NCBI GenBank assembly: GCA_944388585.1
Contig: CALXJI010000001.1
Coordinates: 248,001-312,000, forward strand
Direction of reading: 5' to 3'
From: an uncultured Clostridia bacterium
GTDB lineage: Bacteria > Bacillota > Clostridia > TANB77 > CAG-465
Length of the DNA stretch: 64,000 bases
The notes under the pieces were generated by a model, which saw only the letters and a program-made list of their open reading frames with translations, ran no database searches and had not been told where the DNA came from. Position numbers and translations under genes: made by a program. The stretch's first letter is position 1, and every line of letters starts with the position of its first letter. Below are positions 9,306 to 18,437 of the stretch, one piece after another.

Positions 9306-10226
9306 TTAAATATTAATAGAATTTATACCTTCTTTTATTATTCTACAAGATAAATCATATAATTCTTGTTCGTTTTTATTAAAAGAATAAAGCTTATTTT
9401 CTTCTACTCCATATTTTCCTATTCTACTTAATGAACTAATATACACATCATTCTCTTTATCATATGTAGATACTGGAAACTCTACTTTTTCATCATTTAT
9501 TATAGCTCTTGTAATTCTTGAAAGTGCAGTTGCAATACCAAAACAAGTATATCCTTGTAACTTTGCAACACTAAAACCATCATGTTTTACTTTTTCTTCT
9601 ATTTCTAACTTTTCTTTTTGAGTTATATAGTCATCTATTGAATAATTTTGTGCTACCTTTACGGATGACCATACTACAAACTGAGAATCTCCATGTTCAC
9701 CACACACCATTCCACTTATGCTTTTAATTGGAAAACTTAGCTTACTAGATAATTCATATATAAGTCTTGAGCTATCTAAAAGTGTACCAGACCCTATAAC
9801 TTTGCTATATTGATTATTATATAATTTTGCTATTTTATATGTCATTATGTCTAACGGATTACTTGCAACAAGAATTATTCCACTAAATTTTGTAGAATTT
9901 ATATTTTTCATTATATCATCTATTATTTTATTTGCACCTGTTATATCTTCCATTCTAGAAGTTTTTGCACTTCCTTGAGGCATACCAGCTGTAATACATA
10001 ATATATCTGCATCATCTACGCTACTATAATCTCCATAATATATATTAATTATATAGCTTTTTGAAGTCGCTATACTATGACATAGATCTTGTGCTTGACC
10101 TTGTGTCCTTTCTTTATTTATATCTATTAAAACAATCTCATACACATCTAATGCTTGATTTATTAATGAATATGCATAACTTATGCCTACATTTCCACAT
10201 CCGATTATTCCTATTTTATAACTCAT
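9306..10226 (-). CDS. ldh: L-lactate dehydrogenase family protein
   Basis: A 306-residue NAD-dependent 2-hydroxyacid dehydrogenase of the LDH/MDH fold, reducing pyruvate to lactate in fermentation. The Rossmann glycine motif GIIGCGNVG (6-14) is followed by Asp in LIDIN. The catalytic dyad is D151 (LLDSSR) and H178 (GEHGDS). R154 is the substrate-binding arginine and R91 lies in the mobile loop. That loop reads MPQGSAKTSRMEDI, not the usual KPGETR form, so the true substrate could be another 2-oxoacid, as in hydroxyisocaproate dehydrogenases. It is the last gene of a minus-strand run behind copA (13-base gap), so it may be co-transcribed with the copper genes. Confidence 0.87.
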   Translation of the reverse strand: MSYKIGIIGCGNVGISYAYSLINQALDVYEIVLIDINKERTQGQAQDLCHSIATSKSYIINIYYGDYSSVDDADILCITAGMPQGSAKTSRMEDITGANKIIDDIMKNINSTKFSGIILVASNPLDIMTYKIAKLYNNQYSKVIGSGTLLDSSRLIYELSSKLSFPIKSISGMVCGEHGDSQFVVWSSVKVAQNYSIDDYITQKEKLEIEEKVKHDGFSVAKLQGYTCFGIATALSRITRAIINDEKVEFPVSTYDKENDVYISSLSRIGKYGVEENKLYSFNKNEQELYDLSCRIIKEGINSINI

Positions 10227-10239
10227 ATTAATATTCCCC

Positions 10240-12450
10240 TTATTTAAGTTTTATATTCTTAAGTCTTAACGCATTAAGTATTACAGTTATACTACTAAAC
10301 ATCATTGCAATACTTGCTATCATAGGAGTTATAGTTATTCCAAATCCTGAAAAAACTCCCATAGCAATAGGTATCATTAAAACATTATAAAAGAAAGCCC
10401 AAAATAAATTTTGTTTTATATTTCTAACAGTCTTTTTACTAATGCTTATTAAATTTAATATGCCATTTAAATCATTTTTAGTAAGTATTACATCAGATGA
10501 ATCTATAGCTATGTCTGTACCACTATTTACACTAATACCAATATCAGCACTTGCAAGTGCTGGACTATCATTTATACCATCTCCACACATTATAACAAAA
10601 TTATTTTCTGATCTTAATTTTTTTATTACCTCTGTTTTTTGAGCTGGTAATACATTTGATATAACTTTTGAAATTCCAATTTCTTTAGCTATTTTTTGAG
10701 CTGTATTTTCATTATCTCCTGTTAGCATAATAGTTTCTATTTTTTCTTTATTTAATTTACTTATAACATCTACAACATTTTCTCTTATAATATCATTTAC
10801 ACCAATTAACGCTAATATATTTTCCTCGTCTGCAACATATACTATACTATTTCCTTCATCTGCAAGCTCTTTTTCATCATTTTCATATTTATTTTCTATA
10901 TTATATTTTTTAAGTATTTTAGAATTTCCAATAATTAATTTTTTATTTTCTACTTTACCTACTATACCAAATCCTGCTATATTTTCAAAATCTTCTACTG
11001 TTAATTTTACTATATTTTCTTTTTGTAAATACTCTTCAAAAGCTTTTCCTATAGGATGTGTAGATTTTGATTCAATGCTTGCTACATACCTTAGAATTTC
11101 TTTATCTTCTAAATTACTATAATTTTTTATTTTAGATATTTTAAGTTTACCATAAGTTATAGTTCCTGTTTTATCTAAAACTATAGTAGTTGCTTTTCTA
11201 GCATTCTCAAGTACTTCACTTTTTTTAACAAGTATTCCATTACTTGCACATAATCCTTCTGAAACTACTATTGCAAGTGGAGTTGCAAGTCCTAAACTAC
11301 ATGGACACGCTACAACTAATACTGTAACAAACCTTATTAAACTATCTGAAAAATTATATCCTAATAATAAATAAACAATAAAAGTTAAAATAGCAATTAC
11401 AATTACCGCTGGTACAAAATAACTAGATACTGTATCTGCTATTTTGGCAATTGGAGCTTTTGTATTACTTGCTTCAATTACAAGTCTTACTATTTCTGAA
11501 ATTGTAGATTCTCTGCCTATTTTTTCAGCTTTATATTCTATATATCCATCATAATTTATACTTCCAGCTATAACTTTATCTCCAACTTTTTTTGTAGAAG
11601 GTTTACTCTCACCAGTTATAAATGACTCATCAAAATGAGCTGTACCTTCTATTATCTCTCCGTCTACAGCTATCTTCTCTCCTGGTTTACTAACAACAAT
11701 ATTTCCTTTTTTTATTTCATCTAAAGTAACTATCTTCTCTTGTCCATCTACTTTAATTGTTGCTTGATTTGGTGTAATTTTTACTAATTTTTGTATAGCA
11801 TCTTTAGTTTTATCTTTACTCATTCCATCTAAATATCTTCCAAGTTTTATAAAATATATAACTATAGCTGTAGATTCAAAATATAAACTATGTATATTTT
11901 CAGTATTGCCATTAATTATCATTACCATACTATAAATGCTATATAAAAAACTACTTAACACACCTATTCCTACAAGTGTATCCATGTTAGGTGTTAAGTG
12001 AATTAGATTTTTATATCCATTTTTTAAAATATCAAAGCCATAGATTAAAAATACAATAGCAAATATAAACAGACAAACTGTATAATTAATCGGATTAATA
12101 TTTACATCTAAAAATTCTATAATTGGTAGGTTTACCATATGTCCCATTGAAATGTACATAAGTAATATAGCAAGAATTGTAAATACTATAAACTTAATTT
12201 TTTCATTTTTACTTTTTTTCTCTAAATTTATCTGCTTAAACTCGCCTAAACTTTTAAATCCTGCCTGCTTTACAAATTCGTTAAGTTTATCTATATTTAA
12301 TATATTTTCATCATAAATAATACTTGCATTTGCCATTACCAAATTAACATTTGCTTGCATTATTCCATTTTGCTTATTTAAATATTTTTCTAAACCATTA
12401 GAACAAGCAGAACATGTCATGCCATCTATTGATAGTATTATCTTTTTCAT
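10240..12450 (-). CDS. copA: Copper-exporting P1B-type ATPase
   Basis: A 736-residue P1B-1 ATPase that pumps Cu(I) out of the cytoplasm. There is one N-terminal HMA domain with metal-binding MTCSAC (C13, C16), then transmembrane helices and the actuator TGES loop. The membrane metal site CPC is at 382-384 (ACPCSLG). The phosphorylated Asp is D426 (DKTGT). The HP motif (STHPIG) and hinge GDGINDSP are present. The last membrane helices carry the FFYN and MxxSS signatures (AMMFSSITV) that distinguish copper pumps from Zn/Cd pumps. It follows copZ by 4 bases. No CsoR- or CopY-type regulator is seen nearby. Confidence 0.95.
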   Translation of the reverse strand: MKKIILSIDGMTCSACSNGLEKYLNKQNGIMQANVNLVMANASIIYDENILNIDKLNEFVKQAGFKSLGEFKQINLEKKSKNEKIKFIVFTILAILLMYISMGHMVNLPIIEFLDVNINPINYTVCLFIFAIVFLIYGFDILKNGYKNLIHLTPNMDTLVGIGVLSSFLYSIYSMVMIINGNTENIHSLYFESTAIVIYFIKLGRYLDGMSKDKTKDAIQKLVKITPNQATIKVDGQEKIVTLDEIKKGNIVVSKPGEKIAVDGEIIEGTAHFDESFITGESKPSTKKVGDKVIAGSINYDGYIEYKAEKIGRESTISEIVRLVIEASNTKAPIAKIADTVSSYFVPAVIVIAILTFIVYLLLGYNFSDSLIRFVTVLVVACPCSLGLATPLAIVVSEGLCASNGILVKKSEVLENARKATTIVLDKTGTITYGKLKISKIKNYSNLEDKEILRYVASIESKSTHPIGKAFEEYLQKENIVKLTVEDFENIAGFGIVGKVENKKLIIGNSKILKKYNIENKYENDEKELADEGNSIVYVADEENILALIGVNDIIRENVVDVISKLNKEKIETIMLTGDNENTAQKIAKEIGISKVISNVLPAQKTEVIKKLRSENNFVIMCGDGINDSPALASADIGISVNSGTDIAIDSSDVILTKNDLNGILNLISISKKTVRNIKQNLFWAFFYNVLMIPIAMGVFSGFGITITPMIASIAMMFSSITVILNALRLKNIKLK

Positions 12451-12454
12451 ATTA

Positions 12455-12664
12455 TTATTCCTTTACTACTTCAAATCCAATATCATCTATCTTTTCTTCA
12501 AGCATATTTAATTCTACATTATCTTGAGTTACTACTTCTACATCTCCTGTTTTATAATCTGCTATAACTTCTTTTACTCCATCAATTGTAGATAATGCAT
12601 TTTTTACTCTATTTTCACAGCCTGTACATACCATTCCATTGACTTTTATTTTAAATTCTTTCAT
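12455..12664 (-). CDS. copZ: Copper chaperone (HMA domain)
   Basis: A small single-domain ferredoxin-fold HMA protein with the metal-binding loop GMVCTGC. It should carry Cu(I) to the CopA pump encoded 4 bases downstream. I chose the ATG at 12664 (69 residues): the ribosome site AAGGA then has an eight-base spacing, whereas the in-frame ATG at 12673 abuts that site directly. Gene order chaperone then ATPase is the usual copZA order, reversed in orientation here with the whole run on the minus strand. Confidence 0.88.
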   Translation of the reverse strand: MKEFKIKVNGMVCTGCENRVKNALSTIDGVKEVIADYKTGDVEVVTQDNVELNMLEEKIDDIGFEVVKE

Positions 12665-12679
12665 ATAACTCATCCTTTC

Positions 12680-13096
12680 TTATTTTTCTAAAAGATTTTC
12701 AAATTTACTGCTAAATTGTGGTGCACGTTTTTTAAGATTGATTGGTCTTAAATTCCTATCTGTAAAACAGTGTTTAGTCTCACCCACAAGTACTGTTTTT
12801 CCAGTCTTTTTATCTTCCATAGTATATCCTACTGTCATTCTTATTCCAGTATATTCTTTAACATATGGCTTAATTATTACTGTATCCCCAAAAGTAACAT
12901 GATACTTATATTGACAACTTACTCCAAGTACTGGTATTGTTATACCATTTTCTTCTAAAAGTGAAAATGGCATATCTACACTTTCTAGCCAATCACATCT
13001 TGCCTCTTCCATATACTTTATATAATTTGAATGATGAACTACTCCCATTCTATCTGTTTCATGATAATTTATTTTTCTTTCAAAAACAAAATCCAT
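12680..13096 (-). CDS. YbgC/4HBT-family acyl-CoA thioesterase
   Basis: A 138-residue single hotdog domain of the 4-hydroxybenzoyl-CoA thioesterase family. The N-terminal signature runs YHETDRMGVVHHSNYIKYMEEAR, with D15 at the catalytic acid position of YbgC/FadM-type enzymes. Acyl-CoA hydrolysis is expected; the acyl group is unknown. It is the first gene of a minus-strand run with copZ (about 15 bases on), copA and ldh, behind the promoter at 13138-13166. The link between a thioesterase and copper export is not obvious and may be simple co-transcription. Confidence 0.85.
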   Translation of the reverse strand: MDFVFERKINYHETDRMGVVHHSNYIKYMEEARCDWLESVDMPFSLLEENGITIPVLGVSCQYKYHVTFGDTVIIKPYVKEYTGIRMTVGYTMEDKKTGKTVLVGETKHCFTDRNLRPINLKKRAPQFSSKFENLLEK

Positions 13097-13137
13097 AACT
13101 ATCTCCTTATTTAGCTATTTTACTATAGTACATATTT

Positions 13138-13166
13138 ATTATATACCTCATTAAAAATTTTGTAAA
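13138..13166 (-). promoter_or_regulatory. Promoter of the thioesterase-copZ-copA-ldh run
   Basis: TTTACA (13161-13166), a 17-base spacer and TATAAT (13138-13143) lie on the minus strand about 40 bases before the thioesterase start. No clear palindromic operator is visible beside it. Confidence 0.6.
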
Positions 13167-13214
13167 TAAATATAATACAGTAATAAAAATATATTTTGTC
13201 ATATTTTAATGAAT

Positions 13215-13240
13215 AAAAGCTACATTTAAAAGTAGCTTTT
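13215..13240 (-). terminator. Terminator of the Zn/Cd efflux operon
   Basis: A 9-bp stem (13215-13223 with 13232-13240) overlaps the stop codon of the metal ATPase gene. It is followed on the minus strand by an A/T-rich tail. Confidence 0.6.
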
Positions 13241-15086
13241 ATTTATTATTTTTTACTCTTAAAACTCGTAGTGCATTTATAATTGCTATTACTGATACAC
13301 CAACATCTGCAAATACTGCCTCCCACATTGTAGAAAGACCTATTGCACTAAGCATTAATATAAGTACTTTTACAAAAATTGCAAAAACTATATTTTCCTT
13401 TACAATTCTCATTGTTTTTTTAGAAAGTTTTATAGTATTTACAATTTTTGATGGTTCATCTGTCATTATTACAACATCTGCTGCCTCTATTGCAGCATCT
13501 GATCCTAAGCCTCCCATAGCAACACCAATATCTGCTAAAGCAAGTACTGGAGCATCATTTATTCCGTCCCCTACAAATACAAGCTTACCATTTTCACTTT
13601 TTTCTTTAAGTAATTTTTCTACTTTTTTTACTTTTCCGTCTGGAAGAAGCTCTGTATATACTTTATCTAGTCCAAGTTTTTGTGCTACATCTTCCCCAAC
13701 ACTTTTTTTATCTCCTGTAAGCATTACAGTCTCTTTTACATTATTTTTCTTTAATTCTTCTATTGCCTTTTTAGCATCATCTTTTATCTTGTCTGCAATT
13801 AATATATATCCTACATATTTATTATCTATTGCAACATATAATACAGTGCCTACATCATCTGTTTTTAAAAACTCTATTTCTTTTTCTCTCATTAGTTTTT
13901 CATTTCCAACAATTATATCTCTATCCCAAATTTTTGCAACAATTCCCATACCAGATAGTTCCTGTGTACTTTGTATATCTACTTCATTTATTTTTCTACT
14001 ATATGCATTTTTAACAGATAAAGATATAGGATGATTAGAATAATTTTCTGCATATGCTACTATTTTTAATAATTCTTCCTCTGTAATATTTACAGGCATA
14101 ATTTTTTGCACTTCAAAGTTTCCCTCTGTAAGAGTGCCTGTTTTATCAAAAACAACAATTTCAGCTTTAGATATTGCTTCTAAATAATTACTTCCTTTAA
14201 TCAATATTCCCATTTTAGAAGCTCCACCAATTCCACCAAAGAAGCTTAATGGTATTGATATAACTAATGCACATGGGCAAGATACTACTAAAAAGGATAG
14301 CGCTCTATAAATCCAATCTGAAAATGTTGCTCCATCTATAACAAGTGGAGGAAATAATGCAAGAAATAATGCTATAATTACAACTATTGGCGTATAATAT
14401 CTTGCAAATTTAGTTATAAAGTTTTCAGATTTTGATTTTTTGCTACTTGCATTTTCTACTAAATCAAGTATTTTGCTTACTGTAGACTGCCCATATTCTT
14501 TTGTAACCTCTACTCTTAATACTCCATTTAAATTTATACAGCCACTTAAAATTTCTTCTCCTTCTGTTACATCTGTAGGTAAAGACTCACCAGTTAATGC
14601 TTTAGTGTCAAAACTTGATTTTCCCTCTAATATAACTCCATCAAGTGGTACTTTCTCACCAGGTTTTATTATAATAATATCTCCTATTTCTACATCGTCT
14701 GGATCTACTTTTTCAACATTTCCTTCTTTTTCAACATTTGCAAAGTCTGGTCTTATATCCATTAAACTTGATATTGATTTTCTAGATTTATCCACTGCAT
14801 AACTTTGAAATAATTCACCTACTTGATAAAAAAGCATAACAGCAACAGCTTCTGGATACTCGCCAATACCAAAAGCCCCTATTGTTGCAACTGTCATTAA
14901 AAAATTTTCATCAAATACTTTTCCTCTAGTTATATTTCTTAAAGCTTTTCTTATTATCTCAAATCCAACAATAATATATGATATAACATATAAGCCAATA
15001 TTTATCCATTCATTTTCTGCTTTAAAAATCATAGTTATTAGAAAAAGTATAAATGCTATTATAATTTTAATTAATTTTTTTCTCAT
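13239..15086 (-). CDS. Zn2+/Cd2+/Pb2+-exporting P1B-type ATPase
   Basis: A 615-residue P1B-2 ATPase of the ZntA/CadA type. It has no N-terminal HMA domain; that module is encoded separately just upstream (15095-15316). Visible motifs are TGES, the membrane CPC at 270-272 (SCPCALV), phosphorylated D314 (DKTGT), the HP motif (SNHPIS) and GDGINDAP. The last membrane segments contain the Lys (FVKVLIL) and the DVG motif (FADVGVS) that define Zn/Cd/Pb pumps. Together with the CadC-type repressor this forms a metal-responsive efflux operon. Confidence 0.94.
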   Translation of the reverse strand: MRKKLIKIIIAFILFLITMIFKAENEWINIGLYVISYIIVGFEIIRKALRNITRGKVFDENFLMTVATIGAFGIGEYPEAVAVMLFYQVGELFQSYAVDKSRKSISSLMDIRPDFANVEKEGNVEKVDPDDVEIGDIIIIKPGEKVPLDGVILEGKSSFDTKALTGESLPTDVTEGEEILSGCINLNGVLRVEVTKEYGQSTVSKILDLVENASSKKSKSENFITKFARYYTPIVVIIALFLALFPPLVIDGATFSDWIYRALSFLVVSCPCALVISIPLSFFGGIGGASKMGILIKGSNYLEAISKAEIVVFDKTGTLTEGNFEVQKIMPVNITEEELLKIVAYAENYSNHPISLSVKNAYSRKINEVDIQSTQELSGMGIVAKIWDRDIIVGNEKLMREKEIEFLKTDDVGTVLYVAIDNKYVGYILIADKIKDDAKKAIEELKKNNVKETVMLTGDKKSVGEDVAQKLGLDKVYTELLPDGKVKKVEKLLKEKSENGKLVFVGDGINDAPVLALADIGVAMGGLGSDAAIEAADVVIMTDEPSKIVNTIKLSKKTMRIVKENIVFAIFVKVLILMLSAIGLSTMWEAVFADVGVSVIAIINALRVLRVKNNK

Positions 15087-15094
15087 ATTCTCAC

Positions 15095-15316
15095 CTATGC
15101 TTCCTCTATATCTACATCAGGTTCTTCTCTTTTTATTACTTTTTTTATATTTTTTATAATTTCATCTCTTTGTGTTTCATCACATTCAATAACTAATTTT
15201 TCTGTCATAAAACTGATACTTGCACTTTGTACTCCTTCAATCTTTTGAATTGCTCTTTCAAGTTCTGCAGCACAATTTGCACAATCTAATCCTTTAATTT
15301 TAAATTTATTCTTCAT
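15095..15316 (-). CDS. Stand-alone heavy-metal-associated (HMA) domain protein
   Basis: A 73-residue ferredoxin-like metal-binding protein with the loop LDCANCAAEL (CxxC). It sits 8 bases before the metal ATPase that lacks its own N-terminal HMA domain, so it is probably the detached regulatory or delivery domain of that pump. The ribosome site AGGAGG is well placed. Confidence 0.88.
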   Translation of the reverse strand: MKNKFKIKGLDCANCAAELERAIQKIEGVQSASISFMTEKLVIECDETQRDEIIKNIKKVIKREEPDVDIEEA

Positions 15317-15331
15317 TTTAATTACCTCCTA

Positions 15332-15694
15332 TTACTTTTTATGTTCTATATGTTCCATACCTATTTCAAAAACTTTTTGAACATGATCATCATCTAGCAT
15401 ATAAAAAACTTCTTTTCCTACCTTTCTACATTTAACTATTCCACTTCTTCTTAAAGTTCCAAGTTGATGTGATATTGAAGATTTACTCATTCCAAGTACA
15501 TTTGCTATATCACATACACACATCTCATTTTGATCAAGTGCAGATAATATCTTAGCTCTTGTAGTATCACCTAAAATTTTAAAAAAATCTGCAAGCTTAT
15601 TAAATGTATCTGCATCTGGCATATTTTTTATAGTTTTTTCAACTACATATTTATGTATAACATTACAATCACATATAAATTCATTCTTAGACAT
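15332..15694 (-). CDS. CadC/ArsR-family metal-sensing repressor
   Basis: A 120-residue winged-helix repressor of the ArsR/SmtB family. Both known metal sites are represented. The alpha3N-type thiolate site of CadC is suggested by C8, C10, C59 and C61 (FICDC and MCVCD). The alpha5-type Zn site is suggested by D102/H104 and H115/H118 (DDDH and MEHIEH). The recognition helix is in MSKSSISHQLGTL. It is the first gene of the operon with the HMA protein and ATPase. Two GTTGAA-type palindromes in its promoter are likely its operators, so metal binding should release it and induce efflux. Confidence 0.92.
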   Translation of the reverse strand: MSKNEFICDCNVIHKYVVEKTIKNMPDADTFNKLADFFKILGDTTRAKILSALDQNEMCVCDIANVLGMSKSSISHQLGTLRRSGIVKCRKVGKEVFYMLDDDHVQKVFEIGMEHIEHKK

Positions 15695-15711
15695 TTATTA
15701 CCTCCTTATTA

Positions 15712-15768
15712 GTTGAATATTCATTCAACTTTAATAATATTATATGTGAATAACTGTTCAACTGTCAA
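15712..15768 (-). promoter_or_regulatory. Metal-efflux operon promoter with two ArsR-type operators
   Basis: On the minus strand TTGACA (15763-15768) and TATAAT (15739-15744) are 18 bases apart. One palindrome, GTTGAAT-4-ATTCAAC, occupies 15712-15729 just after the start site. A second, weaker one (TGAA-6-TTCA within 15746-15762) fills the spacer. This matches the operator style of CadC/SmtB repressors and would block polymerase binding directly. Confidence 0.78.
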
Positions 15769-15824
15769 TAGTTTATTCAAAAATTATTAAAAATATGATG
15801 AATTATTACTTTTTAATTACAAAA

Positions 15825-15854
15825 AATACCTTACTAATTTACTAGTAAGGTATT
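15825..15854 (-). terminator. Terminator after the ABC permease gene
   Basis: A perfect 12-bp stem (15825-15836 with 15843-15854) is followed on the minus strand by T residues. It ends the sensor/ABC operon before the metal-efflux promoter. Confidence 0.85.
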
Positions 15855-15858
15855 TTAT

Positions 15859-18435
15859 TTATATATTATCTTTTCTAATTGTTTCAATTATGTTTTGTTT
15901 ATTTATTTTTGATAGTGAATATCTCATAATGAAAATTATAAGTAGCATTACAACAACTATAGATATAATTATACTATTTATTGGTAAAATAAATTCCATC
16001 TCTATTCCACCAGAGACTGCTTTATATACTAAATATGACAATATAATTCCTATTGGTATTCCTATTAGTAAAGATTTTAGTCCATATAAAATACTTTCAA
16101 GTCTTATCATTTTATTAAATTCTTTATTTGTCATTCCAATAGATTTTAACATTGCAAATTCTCTACTTCTTAAATTCATATTAGTAGTTATCGTGTTAAA
16201 TATATTTGTAATTCCTATTAATGATATAACAGTTATAAAGCCATAAAGGAAAATTTGAATTACAAGATAAACAGATTGCTCTTGTTGCATTTGCTCATCT
16301 AAATTATATACTATTAAGTCATCATATTCTTGCATTATCTGGCCTTCAAGTTTATTTGAATTATTACATTTTATATATAACTCCTGAGCATATGTATCTT
16401 TTACATTTCTGTTATAAAAATCATCACTTATTACTAAATATCCATATGAACTAGTTACATTTTCAAGTCCCATAGGTCTTGTTGTTCCAACTGCTGCAAT
16501 CTCTAAAGAAGTATCTTTTACTCCTTCATCTTCAAAACTACCTAAAATAGTATCTCCTTTTTCATAAGTATACACTCTTTTCATAATATACTTACCTTTA
16601 TTTTCTTCATCAACTATATATTGTGTATAGTCATCTATTAAAATTGCTTTATCTTTAGCATCATTATAATTTAATCCAAGCTCATTTACATATCTTCTAT
16701 ATTCTTCATCTCCTAAAGCAATGATAGAAATAGGAATTTGTGAAGATTCATCTCCTCCTCTTAAATCTTCATTACCTTTTATCGTATTAGTATCTACATA
16801 AAAATTTGACAATCTTACTATAGAATACTCTTCAACCCCTGAAAATTTTGCTATCTCTTTATAACTATCTTCTACCCCATCTCTTACATATAAATTATAT
16901 GATGTATTATTGTAATATACAGAAGATGCATTCATAGCATAATCAATAAAAGATGACATAGCTATAAATATTGATACACTTACAACAATAGAAATTACTG
17001 TTGTTCTATATTTCTTCTTATTTCTTTTTAAATTTTTATCTGCTATTTTTCCACCTATACCAAATAATTTTTCTACTATTTTTGAAGATCTAATTTTCTT
17101 AGGATTAATCTTTATATCATTATTTCCTCTTATAGCTTCAATTGGTGATACTTTAGATGCTCTTCTTGCTGATGATATAGCAGATAAATATATTGTTATT
17201 ATAGCAAGTAAAATTACAAATACTAGTGATAACCAAGATATGCTAAATATAAATTTTAAATTATTCAAAGCATCTGCTAAAAGTGTACCAATTACTTTTA
17301 ATAGAATAAAATCTGCAAATAATCCACATAAAATTCCAATCGGTATTGCAATAAGTGCAAGTATCATAGCTTCATATAACACGTTTTTCTTTATTTGTTT
17401 TGGAGTAGTTCCAACAGATGCAAGCATTCCATACTGTCTCATTTTTTCTGTAATAGATATAGCAAAACTATTTCGTATGCAAAAAATACTTGTAACAATT
17501 ATTATTACTATTACAACTACTGCAAGCGATAATACTGTTGACATTGTAGAGTCACTTACCTCGAAATTTTCATAACGCAATAATCCTTCATTTTTACTAT
17601 AACTATACTTAATATTGTTATATTCTTCAAGTTCTTTTTCATCTAATTGCTCGTTATTTTCAAGCTTAGTTAATATATTTTTATCTATTCCAGTAATTTG
17701 TGATACAAACTCCTCTTGATTTTTTAGTCCATATTCACTTAATAATACATATACATTTAAATTTTGGGTAGCATTATTATCATTTAAATATGTTACTATT
17801 GTATATCCTGGAGAAGCAGGATTTTCTATATCATAATTTGGTCTTTCTATTATACCAACCACTTTATATTCTTTAGTATACATACTCTCAAGCTTTTCTT
17901 CACCTTCAACATATGCATTACTTTGATCAAGTTCATATTCTCCAGATAAATCTGTTCTTTTTGATACATCTAAACTTAAAGTATCACCTATATTATACTC
18001 TACTTCAGCTATATCTTTTATATGCTCTGATATTACAATTTCATTTTCATTTTGTGGCATTCTTCCTTCTACAAGCTTTACAGAAGAATTAATCAATGCT
18101 TTCTCATTAAAAGCTAATAAATGTAAATATGGTTTATAGTCATTGTTATTTCCTTCAAGATATGTATATCCTATATCTTCTGTACAATATATTTCTTCTA
18201 TATTTGTATTATTTTTAAAGTATTTTAAATCTTCATACGGTACATCTTCAAACACATAATGATAATTTCCTGCATCTTCTTTTTCATACTCTATCATAGT
18301 TGCCCTAAAACTTACTACCATAGTAATTACTGCAGTTAGAAGTGATGTTGCTAAAATAATACCAATTATAGTAACAATTGTTCTTTTTTTGTTCATTTGA
18401 AGGCTTTTTAATGTAAGTTTATTTAATACATTCAT
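15859..18435 (-). CDS. FtsX-family ABC transporter permease
   Basis: An 858-residue permease with an N-terminal membrane helix (about 18-45), a large extracytoplasmic domain and two FtsX membrane bundles, about 305-440 and 735-850. This is the MacB/BceB superfamily architecture used for mechanotransmission or peptide-antibiotic export. The conserved SIGMTNKEF and SVGTTPKQIK coupling segments are present. It forms a transporter with the ATPase encoded 2 bases upstream, and lies behind a two-component system, an arrangement typical of lantibiotic or bacitracin resistance modules. The substrate is not determined by the sequence. Confidence 0.87.
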   Translation of the reverse strand: MNVLNKLTLKSLQMNKKRTIVTIIGIILATSLLTAVITMVVSFRATMIEYEKEDAGNYHYVFEDVPYEDLKYFKNNTNIEEIYCTEDIGYTYLEGNNNDYKPYLHLLAFNEKALINSSVKLVEGRMPQNENEIVISEHIKDIAEVEYNIGDTLSLDVSKRTDLSGEYELDQSNAYVEGEEKLESMYTKEYKVVGIIERPNYDIENPASPGYTIVTYLNDNNATQNLNVYVLLSEYGLKNQEEFVSQITGIDKNILTKLENNEQLDEKELEEYNNIKYSYSKNEGLLRYENFEVSDSTMSTVLSLAVVVIVIIIVTSIFCIRNSFAISITEKMRQYGMLASVGTTPKQIKKNVLYEAMILALIAIPIGILCGLFADFILLKVIGTLLADALNNLKFIFSISWLSLVFVILLAIITIYLSAISSARRASKVSPIEAIRGNNDIKINPKKIRSSKIVEKLFGIGGKIADKNLKRNKKKYRTTVISIVVSVSIFIAMSSFIDYAMNASSVYYNNTSYNLYVRDGVEDSYKEIAKFSGVEEYSIVRLSNFYVDTNTIKGNEDLRGGDESSQIPISIIALGDEEYRRYVNELGLNYNDAKDKAILIDDYTQYIVDEENKGKYIMKRVYTYEKGDTILGSFEDEGVKDTSLEIAAVGTTRPMGLENVTSSYGYLVISDDFYNRNVKDTYAQELYIKCNNSNKLEGQIMQEYDDLIVYNLDEQMQQEQSVYLVIQIFLYGFITVISLIGITNIFNTITTNMNLRSREFAMLKSIGMTNKEFNKMIRLESILYGLKSLLIGIPIGIILSYLVYKAVSGGIEMEFILPINSIIISIVVVMLLIIFIMRYSLSKINKQNIIETIRKDNI

Positions 18436-18437
18436 AT

